Shown here one piece after another: positions 17,999 through 25,573 of a DNA stretch of 64,000 nucleotides; the first letter of the stretch is position 1; every line of letters starts with the position of its first letter. Under the pieces are notes generated by a model, which saw only the letters and a program-made list of their open reading frames with translations, was not told where the DNA came from and made no database searches. The translations under genes were made by a program, and so were the position numbers. The DNA is taken from positions 13,292 through 77,291 of the forward strand of contig JBAUMF010000052.1 in NCBI GenBank assembly GCA_049578545.1, read 5' to 3'. The DNA is from DASQBT01 sp049578545 (GTDB lineage Bacteria > Pseudomonadota > Gammaproteobacteria > Burkholderiales > Thiobacillaceae).

Positions 17999-18489
17999 AA
18001 CGGATAATCCTGCTTTTGTCATGTCTGACGTCAATCCCTGCTTGGCCGGCCGGCAAGGTCGAACTCACCACACGCGTACCTGGCATGGTCGAAGAGGTAA
18101 AGGTCAATGTCGGCCAGCGCGTAAAGAAGGGTGATGCGCTGGTAAGGCTAAACGACGTGATATACGAAGCGCGACTCAAAGAAGCGCAGGCCAACGTCGA
18201 CGGAAACCGGGTCGACGAGGAAGATGCAAAAAAGGATCTGGATCGCGCCGAGGAACTCTACAGGCGCACCGTGACATCGACTACAGAACTGGATGCCGCA
18301 AATTTGCGGTACGCCCGAGCGCGGGCGGGTTTGGCCGCGGCGCAGGCCCGCTTGGCGATCGCGCAGAAGAACCTGGCTGATTCGGTTTTGAGAGCGCCCT
18401 TTGACGGTGTCGTTACAGCGCGATTGGCTGAACCGGGGTTGGTGACAACCGAGTGTCAAGCAAAAACGCTGATCATCCTTTCAAGGTAG
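17995..18489 (+). CDS. Minimal HlyD/RND-type periplasmic adaptor (lipoyl and hairpin domains only)
   Basis: Only 164 residues. A signal peptide is followed by the first lipoyl half-motif (PGMVEEVKVNVGQRVKKGDA), an alpha-helical hairpin (~60-125) and the second lipoyl half (LRAPFDGVVTARLAEPGLV). It stops there: the beta-barrel and membrane-proximal domains of normal adaptors (350-400 residues) are absent. The stop lies one base from the end of a convergent gene, so truncation at this boundary is possible. The GTG start overlaps the tolC stop. Confidence 0.8.
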   Translation: MKRIILLLSCLTSIPAWPAGKVELTTRVPGMVEEVKVNVGQRVKKGDALVRLNDVIYEARLKEAQANVDGNRVDEEDAKKDLDRAEELYRRTVTSTTELDAANLRYARARAGLAAAQARLAIAQKNLADSVLRAPFDGVVTARLAEPGLVTTECQAKTLIILSR

Positions 18490-18490
18490 A

Positions 18491-19153
18491 TCAGCGCATT
18501 GCAGTTTTCGTTCTGGGGGTGTAGTCCCAGTTGCGTTTCCAGGCGCCTACGACCATATTCGGGTATTCGGGCTTGCCCAGGCTGCCATTGTAGCGCCCAA
18601 GCGCGCGGAACAAGTCACCTTGCTCGATATCGATGTAGTGACGCAGGATTACACAGCCGTAGCGCAGGTTTGTTCGCAACTGGAATAAGTTGTGTTCTTT
18701 GCTTCCTATCAGGCGGGTCCAGAAAGGCATGACCTGCATGTAGCCACGGGCACCTACTACCGAGGTGGCATATTTGTGAAAACCGCTTTCCACTTGAACC
18801 AGACCCAATACAAGCTGGGGATCAAGCCCTGCCCGGGAAGCCTCCCAGTGGATCGTGGTGAGCAGTTCAATTCGTTCCTGCTCGTCCGGTACAAAACGGG
18901 CAAGCCGACGTGACATTTCGTTCAGCCAGGCTTCTTCATCGGCCTTGTTGTTAAAGGCAGTGCGTGTAACCGCCACATCCGCAACCGCCTTTTGCAGCGT
19001 TGCGCGCACGCTCTGGCTGAGCACTTCTTCCTTTTGCGCGCCAGCATAGGCTGAACCTGCCAAAGCACAGCAGAGGGCGCCGGCGAGCAGCGGACGTTTG
19101 GGAAAACGAACTTTCATGCCATGAATCCAACGGATTTGACGGGCTCGCCACAT
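18491..19153 (-). CDS. Lytic transglycosylase, SLT domain
   Basis: 220 residues. A long basic n-region and the hydrophobic LLAGALCCALAGSAYA form an export signal. The SLT core shows the catalytic glutamate in LGLVQVESGFHKYATS, then GARGYMQVMPFW, NLRYGCVILRHY and a late ALGRYNGS motif, all typical of family 1 lytic transglycosylases that cut peptidoglycan glycan strands. GAGGAG stands before the ATG at 19153, 13 bp after proS; an internal ATG at 19117 is possible. It is co-transcribed with proS. Confidence 0.9.
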   Translation of the reverse strand: MWRARQIRWIHGMKVRFPKRPLLAGALCCALAGSAYAGAQKEEVLSQSVRATLQKAVADVAVTRTAFNNKADEEAWLNEMSRRLARFVPDEQERIELLTTIHWEASRAGLDPQLVLGLVQVESGFHKYATSVVGARGYMQVMPFWTRLIGSKEHNLFQLRTNLRYGCVILRHYIDIEQGDLFRALGRYNGSLGKPEYPNMVVGAWKRNWDYTPRTKTAMR

Positions 19154-19166
19154 AATGTACTCCTCA

Positions 19167-20876
19167 TTACTCCTGTTTCAAGTTATCAAGCAAGAAGTCA
19201 ACCGCATTCGCTACCAGGATTCTTTGCGCTTCAGTATGCCTTCGGCTTTGGTATTCCACCACGCCTTCCTTCAGCCCGCGTTCACCGATGGTGATGCGAT
19301 GTGGAATGCCGATCAGCTCGGCATCGGCAAATAGTACACCAGGTCGCTCATCGCGGTCGTCCAGCAACACCTCGACCCCCGCTTCCGTGAACTTCCTATA
19401 TAGCTTATCGGCAGTTTCACTGACTACCTTATTCTTCTGATAGCCAACAGGTGTAATTACCAGCAAAAACGGTGCCATGGCCTGGGGCCAGATAATGCCT
19501 TTTTCATCATGGTTCTGTTCAATGGCTGCGGCCACGATGCGGGAAACACCGATGCCGTAGCAACCCATTTCCAGCACCTGCGACTTGCCGTCCTTGGTCA
19601 GAAAGGCGGCGTTCAAAGCCTGGGAGTATTTCGTGCCTAACTGGAACACATGGCCAACCTCAATGCCGCGACAAAGTTCCAGCCTACCCTTGCCGTCGGG
19701 ACTTCGGTCACCGGCGACAGCATTGCGGATATCAGCGACCTTGGGTTCGGGCAGGTCACGGCCAAAATTGATGCCCGTAAGGTGATAGCCCTTTTCATTG
19801 GCACCACAGATGAAATCGCTCATTGCCATCACGGCGCGATCTGCGATGACCGGAATACTCAGTCCTACGGGGCCAACGGAACCGGGTCCGGTCCCTGTGG
19901 CAGCCTTTACTTCTGCTTCTGCAGCCAGACGGAATGCATCGCCCGTTTCTGCCAGTTTGGCCGCCTTGACTTCATTGAGTTGATGGTCGCCGCGAAGCAG
20001 AAGGGCCACAGGGCCTTCAACGCCGATCGCGATGAGTGTCTTGACGGTCTTCTCAGGGGATGACCCAAAGAAGGCCACGACTTCTTCGATGGTCCCGACA
20101 CCGGGTGTCGCAACTTTCTCCATGGCCTTGCCAGGGCTGGCCCTGAGCGTTGCGGGGGCTAGCGCTTCAGCCATTTCAATATTGGCCGCATAGTCGGAAT
20201 TAGGGCAGAAGGCGATGGCGTCCTCGCCGGAATCGGCAAGTACGTGGAATTCATGTGAACCGGAGCCGCCGATAGCGCCGGTGTCGGCAGCGACGGCACG
20301 GAACTTCAAACCAAGTCGGGTGAAAATACGGCCGTACGTGTCATACATGTCTTGATAGGTCTGTTCCAGACTGGTGCGGTCGGCGTGGAACGAATAGGCA
20401 TCTTTCATGATGAATTCGCGCGCGCGCATGACGCCGAAGCGAGGGCGAATTTCATCGCGGAATTTGGTCTGAATCTGGTAAAAATTGACAGGCAGCTGGC
20501 GATAGGATCGGATTTCCTTGCGCGCGATATCGGTAATCACCTCTTCGTGAGTCGGACCGAAACAGAAATCACGATCATGGCGGTCCTTGATCTTAAGCAT
20601 CTGCGGGCCAAATCTTTCCCAGCGGCCCGACTCCTGCCAGAGTTCGGCGGGTTGGATAGCAGGCATGAAGAGTTCAAGTGCGCCCGCGCGATTCATCTCC
20701 TCCCGCACGATGTCCTCGACCTTGCGCAAGACTTTCAGGCCCAATGGCATCCAGGTATAAAGTCCCGAGCCCAGACGGCGTATGAGCCCTGCTCGAAGCA
20801 TGAGCTTGTGGGAGACGAGTTCCGCCTCGGCTGGGGCTTCCTTGCTGGTTGAGAGGAAAAACTGAGACAGGCGCAT
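19167..20876 (-). CDS. proS: Prolyl-tRNA synthetase (bacterial type)
   Basis: 569 residues from the ATG at 20876. Class II motifs are visible: RRLGSGLYTWMPLG (motif 1 region), FRDEIRPRFGVMRAREFIMKD (motif 2) and the late GIGVSRIVAA (motif 3). A deacylating insertion domain (~residues 225-400) marks the bacterial form that edits Ala-tRNA(Pro). The upstream in-frame extension is unlike the family and overlaps the divergent gene. An AT-rich promoter region lies just upstream. Confidence 0.97.
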   Translation of the reverse strand: MRLSQFFLSTSKEAPAEAELVSHKLMLRAGLIRRLGSGLYTWMPLGLKVLRKVEDIVREEMNRAGALELFMPAIQPAELWQESGRWERFGPQMLKIKDRHDRDFCFGPTHEEVITDIARKEIRSYRQLPVNFYQIQTKFRDEIRPRFGVMRAREFIMKDAYSFHADRTSLEQTYQDMYDTYGRIFTRLGLKFRAVAADTGAIGGSGSHEFHVLADSGEDAIAFCPNSDYAANIEMAEALAPATLRASPGKAMEKVATPGVGTIEEVVAFFGSSPEKTVKTLIAIGVEGPVALLLRGDHQLNEVKAAKLAETGDAFRLAAEAEVKAATGTGPGSVGPVGLSIPVIADRAVMAMSDFICGANEKGYHLTGINFGRDLPEPKVADIRNAVAGDRSPDGKGRLELCRGIEVGHVFQLGTKYSQALNAAFLTKDGKSQVLEMGCYGIGVSRIVAAAIEQNHDEKGIIWPQAMAPFLLVITPVGYQKNKVVSETADKLYRKFTEAGVEVLLDDRDERPGVLFADAELIGIPHRITIGERGLKEGVVEYQSRRHTEAQRILVANAVDFLLDNLKQE

Positions 20877-20925
20877 GATCGATATAATTATCAAAAACAG
20901 TATTTTACAAGGCTTCCTGTTCCCG

Positions 20926-21684
20926 ATGTTCCGTAAACGCTTGTCCAAGTCCGTTCAGTCTGATTCAACCGTAGAAGTCGTGGAAGAACGGGGTGTGCGG
21001 AGCCTGCATCTTGGAACAGGCGCAATTCAAAGCTCCATGCGGATCAGCCGGCCTTGGGATTTGGAGCTGGCCTATACCCGAGCCATGATGGCCTTTCTGC
21101 TTTTTGTACCAGAACCAGGGGATGTCGTGATGATTGGTTTGGGTGGCGGATCGATAGCCAAGTTTGTTCACAAGAAGCGCCCTCAAACCCGGTTCAAGGC
21201 GGTCGAGTTGAATCCTGAGGTGGTGTCAGCAGCTCGTGCTCATTTCTTTCTGCCACCCGATAATGACTATCTTGAGGTGCTGATTGAAGATGGAGCAGCC
21301 TACGTGCCTGCCCATCCTCAAAGCGCCGACGTTATTCTGTTGGATGGCTATGATGCGGGCAATCAGGTGGAAAGTTTGGCGACGCCGGAGTTCTATCGCG
21401 CGTGCCGGCAGGCACTAAAACCCGGAGGAGTGCTGTCGGTGAATTTATGGGGACAGGACAAGGGCTTTGTTGACTATCTATCCCGATTGATTGATGCCTT
21501 TGACGGCCAGGTGTGCTCGATGTCCATTCGGGGAAAAACCAATGTGGTGGTGCTGGCCCTCAACAAACCAGGTGGATCGGGACGGCTTGAAGAAGCACTG
21601 GCTGATGCAGCGAAATTGGGCAAGCACTGGGGCCTGGATTTGCTCCATTTCGCGCGGGAACTTCGCTGGGCAGAACGGACCTGA
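20926..21684 (+). CDS. Spermidine-synthase-like methyltransferase-fold protein
   Basis: About 252 residues. The fold is that of the spermidine synthase/SAM-methyltransferase superfamily: GDVVMIGLGGGSIAKFV is the nucleotide-binding loop, FKAVELNPEVV the acidic strand and ADVILLDGYDAG the catalytic-aspartate strand. Many bacteria carry such SpeE-like proteins that are not proven polyamine synthases. I prefer the ATG at 20926; the upstream ATG at 20875 would overlap the divergent proS start. Substrate unknown. Confidence 0.78.
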   Translation: MFRKRLSKSVQSDSTVEVVEERGVRSLHLGTGAIQSSMRISRPWDLELAYTRAMMAFLLFVPEPGDVVMIGLGGGSIAKFVHKKRPQTRFKAVELNPEVVSAARAHFFLPPDNDYLEVLIEDGAAYVPAHPQSADVILLDGYDAGNQVESLATPEFYRACRQALKPGGVLSVNLWGQDKGFVDYLSRLIDAFDGQVCSMSIRGKTNVVVLALNKPGGSGRLEEALADAAKLGKHWGLDLLHFARELRWAERT

Positions 21685-21838
21685 CTTGCAAAATCTGCCT
21701 GAGCCGAATCGGAACACCTGGAGAAAAATAGCGCAAAAACAATGAGTAAAGAACTGAACCTGAACATCCGCTAAGTTGCAATTTCCGCGTAGTGTGAAAC
21801 AATGATAAGAGAGACATATTTGCTTGAAGGTGGCGGCA

Positions 21839-22378
21839 ATGATAGATCGGGAAGGCTTCCGCCCCAACGTCGGCATTATTTTATGTAATGCAGAAAACCA
21901 GGTGTTTTGGGCAAAGCGTATTAACCAGCATGCGTGGCAATTTCCGCAGGGCGGGATCCAGGCTGGGGAAACGCCAGAAGTGGCCATGTACCGGGAACTC
22001 AACGAAGAAGTTGGATTGGGTCCCCAACATGTGCGGATTTTGGGACGGACCCGAAACTGGCTGCGTTATGAGGTGCCCGATAATTGGGTAAGAAAGGACT
22101 GCCGAAGAATTTACCGGGGGCAGAAACAGATTTGGTTTCTGTTGCGTCTGACAGGCAGGGACAGCGATGTCAGTTTGCGTGCTTCTAGTCATCCAGAATT
22201 TGATGCATGGCGTTGGAATGACTACTGGATAGAAATGGATTCGGTGGTTGAGTTCAAGCGAGAGGTTTATCGATTGGCGCTTGAAGAACTTGAACGCTAC
22301 CTGTCGCGCGATCTCCGATACCTTAGGCGTCGCAGCCCAAGGTTTGAGCGCAGGCTTGTGGACAAGACGGGCCGATAG
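21839..22378 (+). CDS. rppH: RNA pyrophosphohydrolase (Nudix)
   Basis: 179 residues. It begins MIDREGFRPNVGIILCN, as RppH proteins do, and has the Nudix box spread over GGIQAGETPE and YRELNEEVGL. It removes pyrophosphate from 5' triphosphorylated mRNA and so starts RNase E decay. The C-terminus is arginine-rich (RDLRYLRRRSPRFERR), which may bind RNA. AAGGTGG precedes the chosen ATG. Its position opposite proS is common in Betaproteobacteria. Confidence 0.95.
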   Translation: MIDREGFRPNVGIILCNAENQVFWAKRINQHAWQFPQGGIQAGETPEVAMYRELNEEVGLGPQHVRILGRTRNWLRYEVPDNWVRKDCRRIYRGQKQIWFLLRLTGRDSDVSLRASSHPEFDAWRWNDYWIEMDSVVEFKREVYRLALEELERYLSRDLRYLRRRSPRFERRLVDKTGR

Positions 22379-22558
22379 ACTATTCGTGTTGCAATGCAAT
22401 CCCTGCTAAGGGCCAAAATTTGAAGCGGGCTTTCTTTTTGCATTTTCCTCGCATCGCACCTTTCAGTATCGGGGGCAAAGTAATTGTCAGGCCTCGCATC
22501 TTCTTGCCGAGAGTTCAGAGGTTTGCAGGCAAAGGCTATACTCACTGCAAGGAGGCAT

Positions 22559-22942
22559 ATGAAATCGACTACCGATCAGGATTTCCCGGCTACGCGGGTT
22601 GAATTCCCTGTCGGCAAGGCCTTCCAGGTCAATCCGGGTGAGCCTCTGTGGAAACGTGTCCCGACCCACGATGACTCGGGCAAACTCCTGGCAGATTTCA
22701 TGGTGCTCATACCTAAGCTCAAATCGCGTCCCCGCCATTACATTGAATCCGCCGCCACATACATCAACGCAGTATTGCTTCGATACGACGAAGTGGTATT
22801 TGCCGATGTTAATCTGGAGCTTAATTTGCTCTGGGTTTCGCATCGATACCGGTCGGGATTGATGCTGGAGATCGTCAGCACTCTCAGAGCTCGCCTGCCG
22901 GAAGCTGTCTTGGTCGCACATCAGTGCGCACCCAGCAACTGA
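22559..22942 (+). CDS. Conserved-looking hypothetical protein
   Basis: 127 residues, no domain recognised. GGAGG lies just before the ATG and a good -10 (TATACT, 22537-22542) just upstream, so it is probably expressed on its own. The sequence looks like a soluble alpha/beta protein: PRHYIESAATYINAVLLRYD and YRSGLMLEIVSTLRARLPEA could form helices. Codon use is like its neighbours. No partner is evident. Confidence 0.65.
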   Translation: MKSTTDQDFPATRVEFPVGKAFQVNPGEPLWKRVPTHDDSGKLLADFMVLIPKLKSRPRHYIESAATYINAVLLRYDEVVFADVNLELNLLWVSHRYRSGLMLEIVSTLRARLPEAVLVAHQCAPSN

Positions 22943-23681
22943 CTCATTGATGTTGCTGAACATGATATTCAGACCTGCATCCATTCCATTTTGCGGATGA
23001 CGGACGGAAGCGCGTGCTGACACCATCGCCACGGTGCTCCTGTGGTTGCGCGTCGAAGGGCGTCGGTCATCAGGCCATTGGTGACAATTTCTTGGCTGCC
23101 TGTGCAACCTATAAAGCCAACTGGGACGCTATCACCCCGAGCGGAGCGTTCCCCGAGCCTGCTTACCCCACCGTAGCTGTTGAGGCGGTGAATGAGAATG
23201 TGGCACAACAACATTAACCGCTGCCTGCCGCAGTTGCGTCCGAACTTGATCTGCTTTGTCTGGGGTCGTCCCTGCACTTGAAAAGTCAGCGGCCAGCTGG
23301 ATTACTTCGTTAACTAACGCATGCGTTCGCCTTACAACTCGTATGGCAATTCCGGAGCCGGCTAGTCCAGGAGTCTTGGGCGCATCCAACCCGGGGTGCG
23401 GGGGGCCAAACATTTAATCCTGCATCATGGCATTGTGAACTCCGTTTCATTCCTCGTGGCAACCAGGCCAAACCGGTCAAGCGTGTTAGTACTGTTGTAA
23501 AGACAAGCGCTGAGTTTGCCGGATCAGCAAATTCGGCAATCGCGAAGGTTATGGCGAGCCAACGGGCCTGCTTCGAGGAAGGGCAATTCAGGGAGTGTTG
23601 ATTGAAGAGAATGGTTGACGGTCGGCGGCCCCAATGGGCCGTTGGTTGCCTTGGTGTTATTACTGCAATCCTCCATTAATA
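22943..23681. other. Gene-poor stretch, probably decayed sequence
   Basis: About 740 bp without a convincing gene. Several frames of 70-100 codons exist on both strands, but none has a ribosome-binding site or a family pattern. One open frame on the plus strand near 23440-23600 reads through KTSAEFAGSANSAIAKVMAS and ends at TGA. It faintly recalls the alanine-rich helix of phasins, but has no start codon. I read this as old gene remnants. Confidence 0.4.
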
Positions 23682-23710
23682 TTGCTCACCGGTCTGAGCC
23701 GGGATATACT
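23682..23710 (+). promoter_or_regulatory. Candidate apbC promoter
   Basis: TTGCTC (23682-23687), a 17-bp spacer, then TATACT (23705-23710). The -10 is near consensus and the -35 weak. The IscR-like palindrome begins at the second base of the -10, so a bound repressor would cover the start site. An alternative -35, TTGACA at 23710, lacks a good -10 partner. Confidence 0.5.
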
Positions 23711-23730
23711 TGACAAAAATAATCAAGTAT
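23706..23730. promoter_or_regulatory. IscR type-1-like operator upstream of apbC
   Basis: A 25-bp palindrome: ATACTTGA, nine central bases CAAAAATAA, TCAAGTAT. The arms are perfect. It agrees with the E. coli IscR type 1 site (ATASYYGAC ... GTCRRSTAT, A/T-rich centre) at 23 of 25 positions as I recall that consensus; the mismatches are at positions 10 and 17. IscR carrying [2Fe-2S] represses from type 1 sites, so a site before an Fe-S carrier gene makes functional sense. Confidence 0.65.
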
Positions 23731-23758
23731 TTTCGTGCTTAAATTTTTTGGAGCAACT

Positions 23759-24847
23759 ATGGCTTTATCCGAACTGTTGGTGCAGAACGCCCTTAAGGAA
23801 CTCATCGATCCGAATACAAAGAAGGATCTTGTCACCAGCAAGTCTGCCAAGAGCATCAAGCTGGATAGCAACAACGTGACGGTGGACATAGTGTTGGGCT
23901 ACCCTGCGAAGACTCAGCTTGAGTCCATCAAGAAAATGGTTGAGGACAAGTTGAAATCCCTGCCGGAAGTGGGGCGCGTGAGTGTCAATGTGAGCTTCAG
24001 AATCGTGTCACATGGGGTACAGAAGGGTGTCAAGCTGATCCCGGGCATCAAGAACATCATTGCCGTTGCATCAGGCAAAGGCGGGGTGGGCAAGTCCACC
24101 ACTGCAGTAAACCTGGCATTGGCATTAGCCGCCGAAGGTGCCACAGTGGGCATTCTGGATGCAGATATCTATGGCCCTTCACAGCCCATGATGCTTGGTA
24201 TCAAGGGACGGCCTGAATCACAGGATGGAAAGACGCTTGAGCCCATGATCGGACATGGCTTGCAGGCCATGTCGATCGGCTTCATGATTGATGTCGATAC
24301 ACCCATGGTTTGGCGAGGTCCCATGGTGACCCAGGCGCTGGAACAACTCCTGGCTGACACAAACTGGAAAGAGGTTGATTACCTGGTGGTGGATATGCCC
24401 CCGGGAACCGGTGATGTGCAGCTGACCTTGGCACAGAAAGTCCCGGTAACCGGAGCCATCATCGTCACCACCCCACAGGATATTGCCCTGATTGATGCCC
24501 GCAAGGGCCTGAAAATGTTTGAAAAGGTCGGTATTCCCATTCTTGGGGTCGTCGAGAACATGTCGATCCATATCTGTTCCAACTGTGAGCATGAAGAGCG
24601 CATTTTCGGGCAGGGCGGAGGCGAGAAGATGTGCGCCGACTATGCTGTCGAATTTCTGGGTGGATTGCCTCTGGACATCCAGATACGCGAGCAGACCGAT
24701 TCGGGTAACCCCACTGTCATCGCGGCGCCGGATTCACGAATTGCTGAAATTTATCGGGCGATCGGCCGCCGGGTTGCGGTAAAGATCGGCGAATCCTCCG
24801 TTGATCATTCCAGCAAATTCCCCAGCATCGTCATCCAGAATACCTAA
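23759..24847 (+). CDS. apbC: Fe-S cluster carrier protein ApbC/Mrp
   Basis: 362 residues. An N-terminal MIP18/DUF59 domain (~1-85) is followed by a P-loop ATPase of the MinD/Mrp type with GKGGVGKSTT and the switch DMPPGTGDVQ. The conserved cysteine pair ICSNC (near residue 280) binds the transferred [4Fe-4S] cluster. It delivers Fe-S clusters to apo-enzymes in the cytosol. GGAG sits five bases before the ATG, which I prefer to a GTG at 23735. The upstream operator suggests control by Fe-S status. Confidence 0.95.
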   Translation: MALSELLVQNALKELIDPNTKKDLVTSKSAKSIKLDSNNVTVDIVLGYPAKTQLESIKKMVEDKLKSLPEVGRVSVNVSFRIVSHGVQKGVKLIPGIKNIIAVASGKGGVGKSTTAVNLALALAAEGATVGILDADIYGPSQPMMLGIKGRPESQDGKTLEPMIGHGLQAMSIGFMIDVDTPMVWRGPMVTQALEQLLADTNWKEVDYLVVDMPPGTGDVQLTLAQKVPVTGAIIVTTPQDIALIDARKGLKMFEKVGIPILGVVENMSIHICSNCEHEERIFGQGGGEKMCADYAVEFLGGLPLDIQIREQTDSGNPTVIAAPDSRIAEIYRAIGRRVAVKIGESSVDHSSKFPSIVIQNT

Positions 24848-24864
24848 GCTTCAAATGCAGGGTA

Positions 24865-24893
24865 AGAAAGGGCGGGTTTCCCCTGCCCTTTCT
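24865..24893 (+). terminator. Terminator hairpin after apbC
   Basis: Inverted repeat AGAAAGGGC / GCCCTTTCT with an 11-base centre that can itself pair (GGG...CCC). It lies 18 bases past the apbC stop, and ACTTCTTC follows. Moderately strong stem, short T tract. Confidence 0.7.
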
Positions 24894-24959
24894 ACTTCTT
24901 CGGTACAAGGGGTCTTGCCTTATACTCCACACACACCTGTTTGAATCAGCTACGCAACC

Positions 24960-25526
24960 ATGAGCATCAAGCCCGACAAATGGATACGCCGTATGGCCGA
25001 AAGTCACGGCATGATCGAGCCTTTCGAGCCCAATCTCATCCGCGAAATGGATGGGAACAAGATTGTTTCCTACGGCACCTCCAGTTACGGTTACGACATC
25101 CGCTGTGCTGGCGAATTCAAGGTATTCACCAATATCAACTCCACTATAGTCGATCCAAAACATTTCGACCCGGATTCTTTTGTCGAAATGCACGGCGAAT
25201 CCTGCATCATCCCGCCCAATTCGTTTGCCCTGGCGCGCACCGTGGAGTATTTCCGCATACCCAGAAATGTCTTGACCATTTGCCTGGGAAAATCCACCTA
25301 TGCCCGCTGCGGGATTATCGTCAACGTGACGCCGTTCGAGCCGGAATGGGAAGGCTACGTGACTCTGGAATTTTCAAACACCACGCCGCTTCCAGCCAGA
25401 ATCTACGCGAACGAAGGCGTGGCTCAAGTAATTTTCTTCGAGTCCGATGAAGTGTGTGAAACCTCATACAAGGACCGGGGTGGCAAGTATCAGGGCCAGC
25501 AGGGCGTCACACTTCCCCGGATTTGA
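24960..25526 (+). CDS. dcd: dCTP deaminase
   Basis: 188 residues, the normal trimeric Dcd length. Key blocks are SSYGYDIRCAGEFKVF, GKSTYARCGI and the catalytic glutamate segment EGYVTLEFSNTTPLPA. It deaminates dCTP to dUTP, feeding dTTP synthesis. The start has a weak ribosome-binding site. The order apbC-dcd-basic amino acid decarboxylase recurs in Betaproteobacteria. Confidence 0.96.
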   Translation: MSIKPDKWIRRMAESHGMIEPFEPNLIREMDGNKIVSYGTSSYGYDIRCAGEFKVFTNINSTIVDPKHFDPDSFVEMHGESCIIPPNSFALARTVEYFRIPRNVLTICLGKSTYARCGIIVNVTPFEPEWEGYVTLEFSNTTPLPARIYANEGVAQVIFFESDEVCETSYKDRGGKYQGQQGVTLPRI

Positions 25527-25573
25527 GACTCTATAATGCCTGCTTTGTAGCCCCGCCCCAGGAGGGATAGGCC

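Noticed and set aside
22969..23413. Two minus-strand frames of 93-102 codons upstream of apbC
   Set aside because: No ribosome-binding site, no recognisable domain and they overlap each other; kept only as part of a decayed region.
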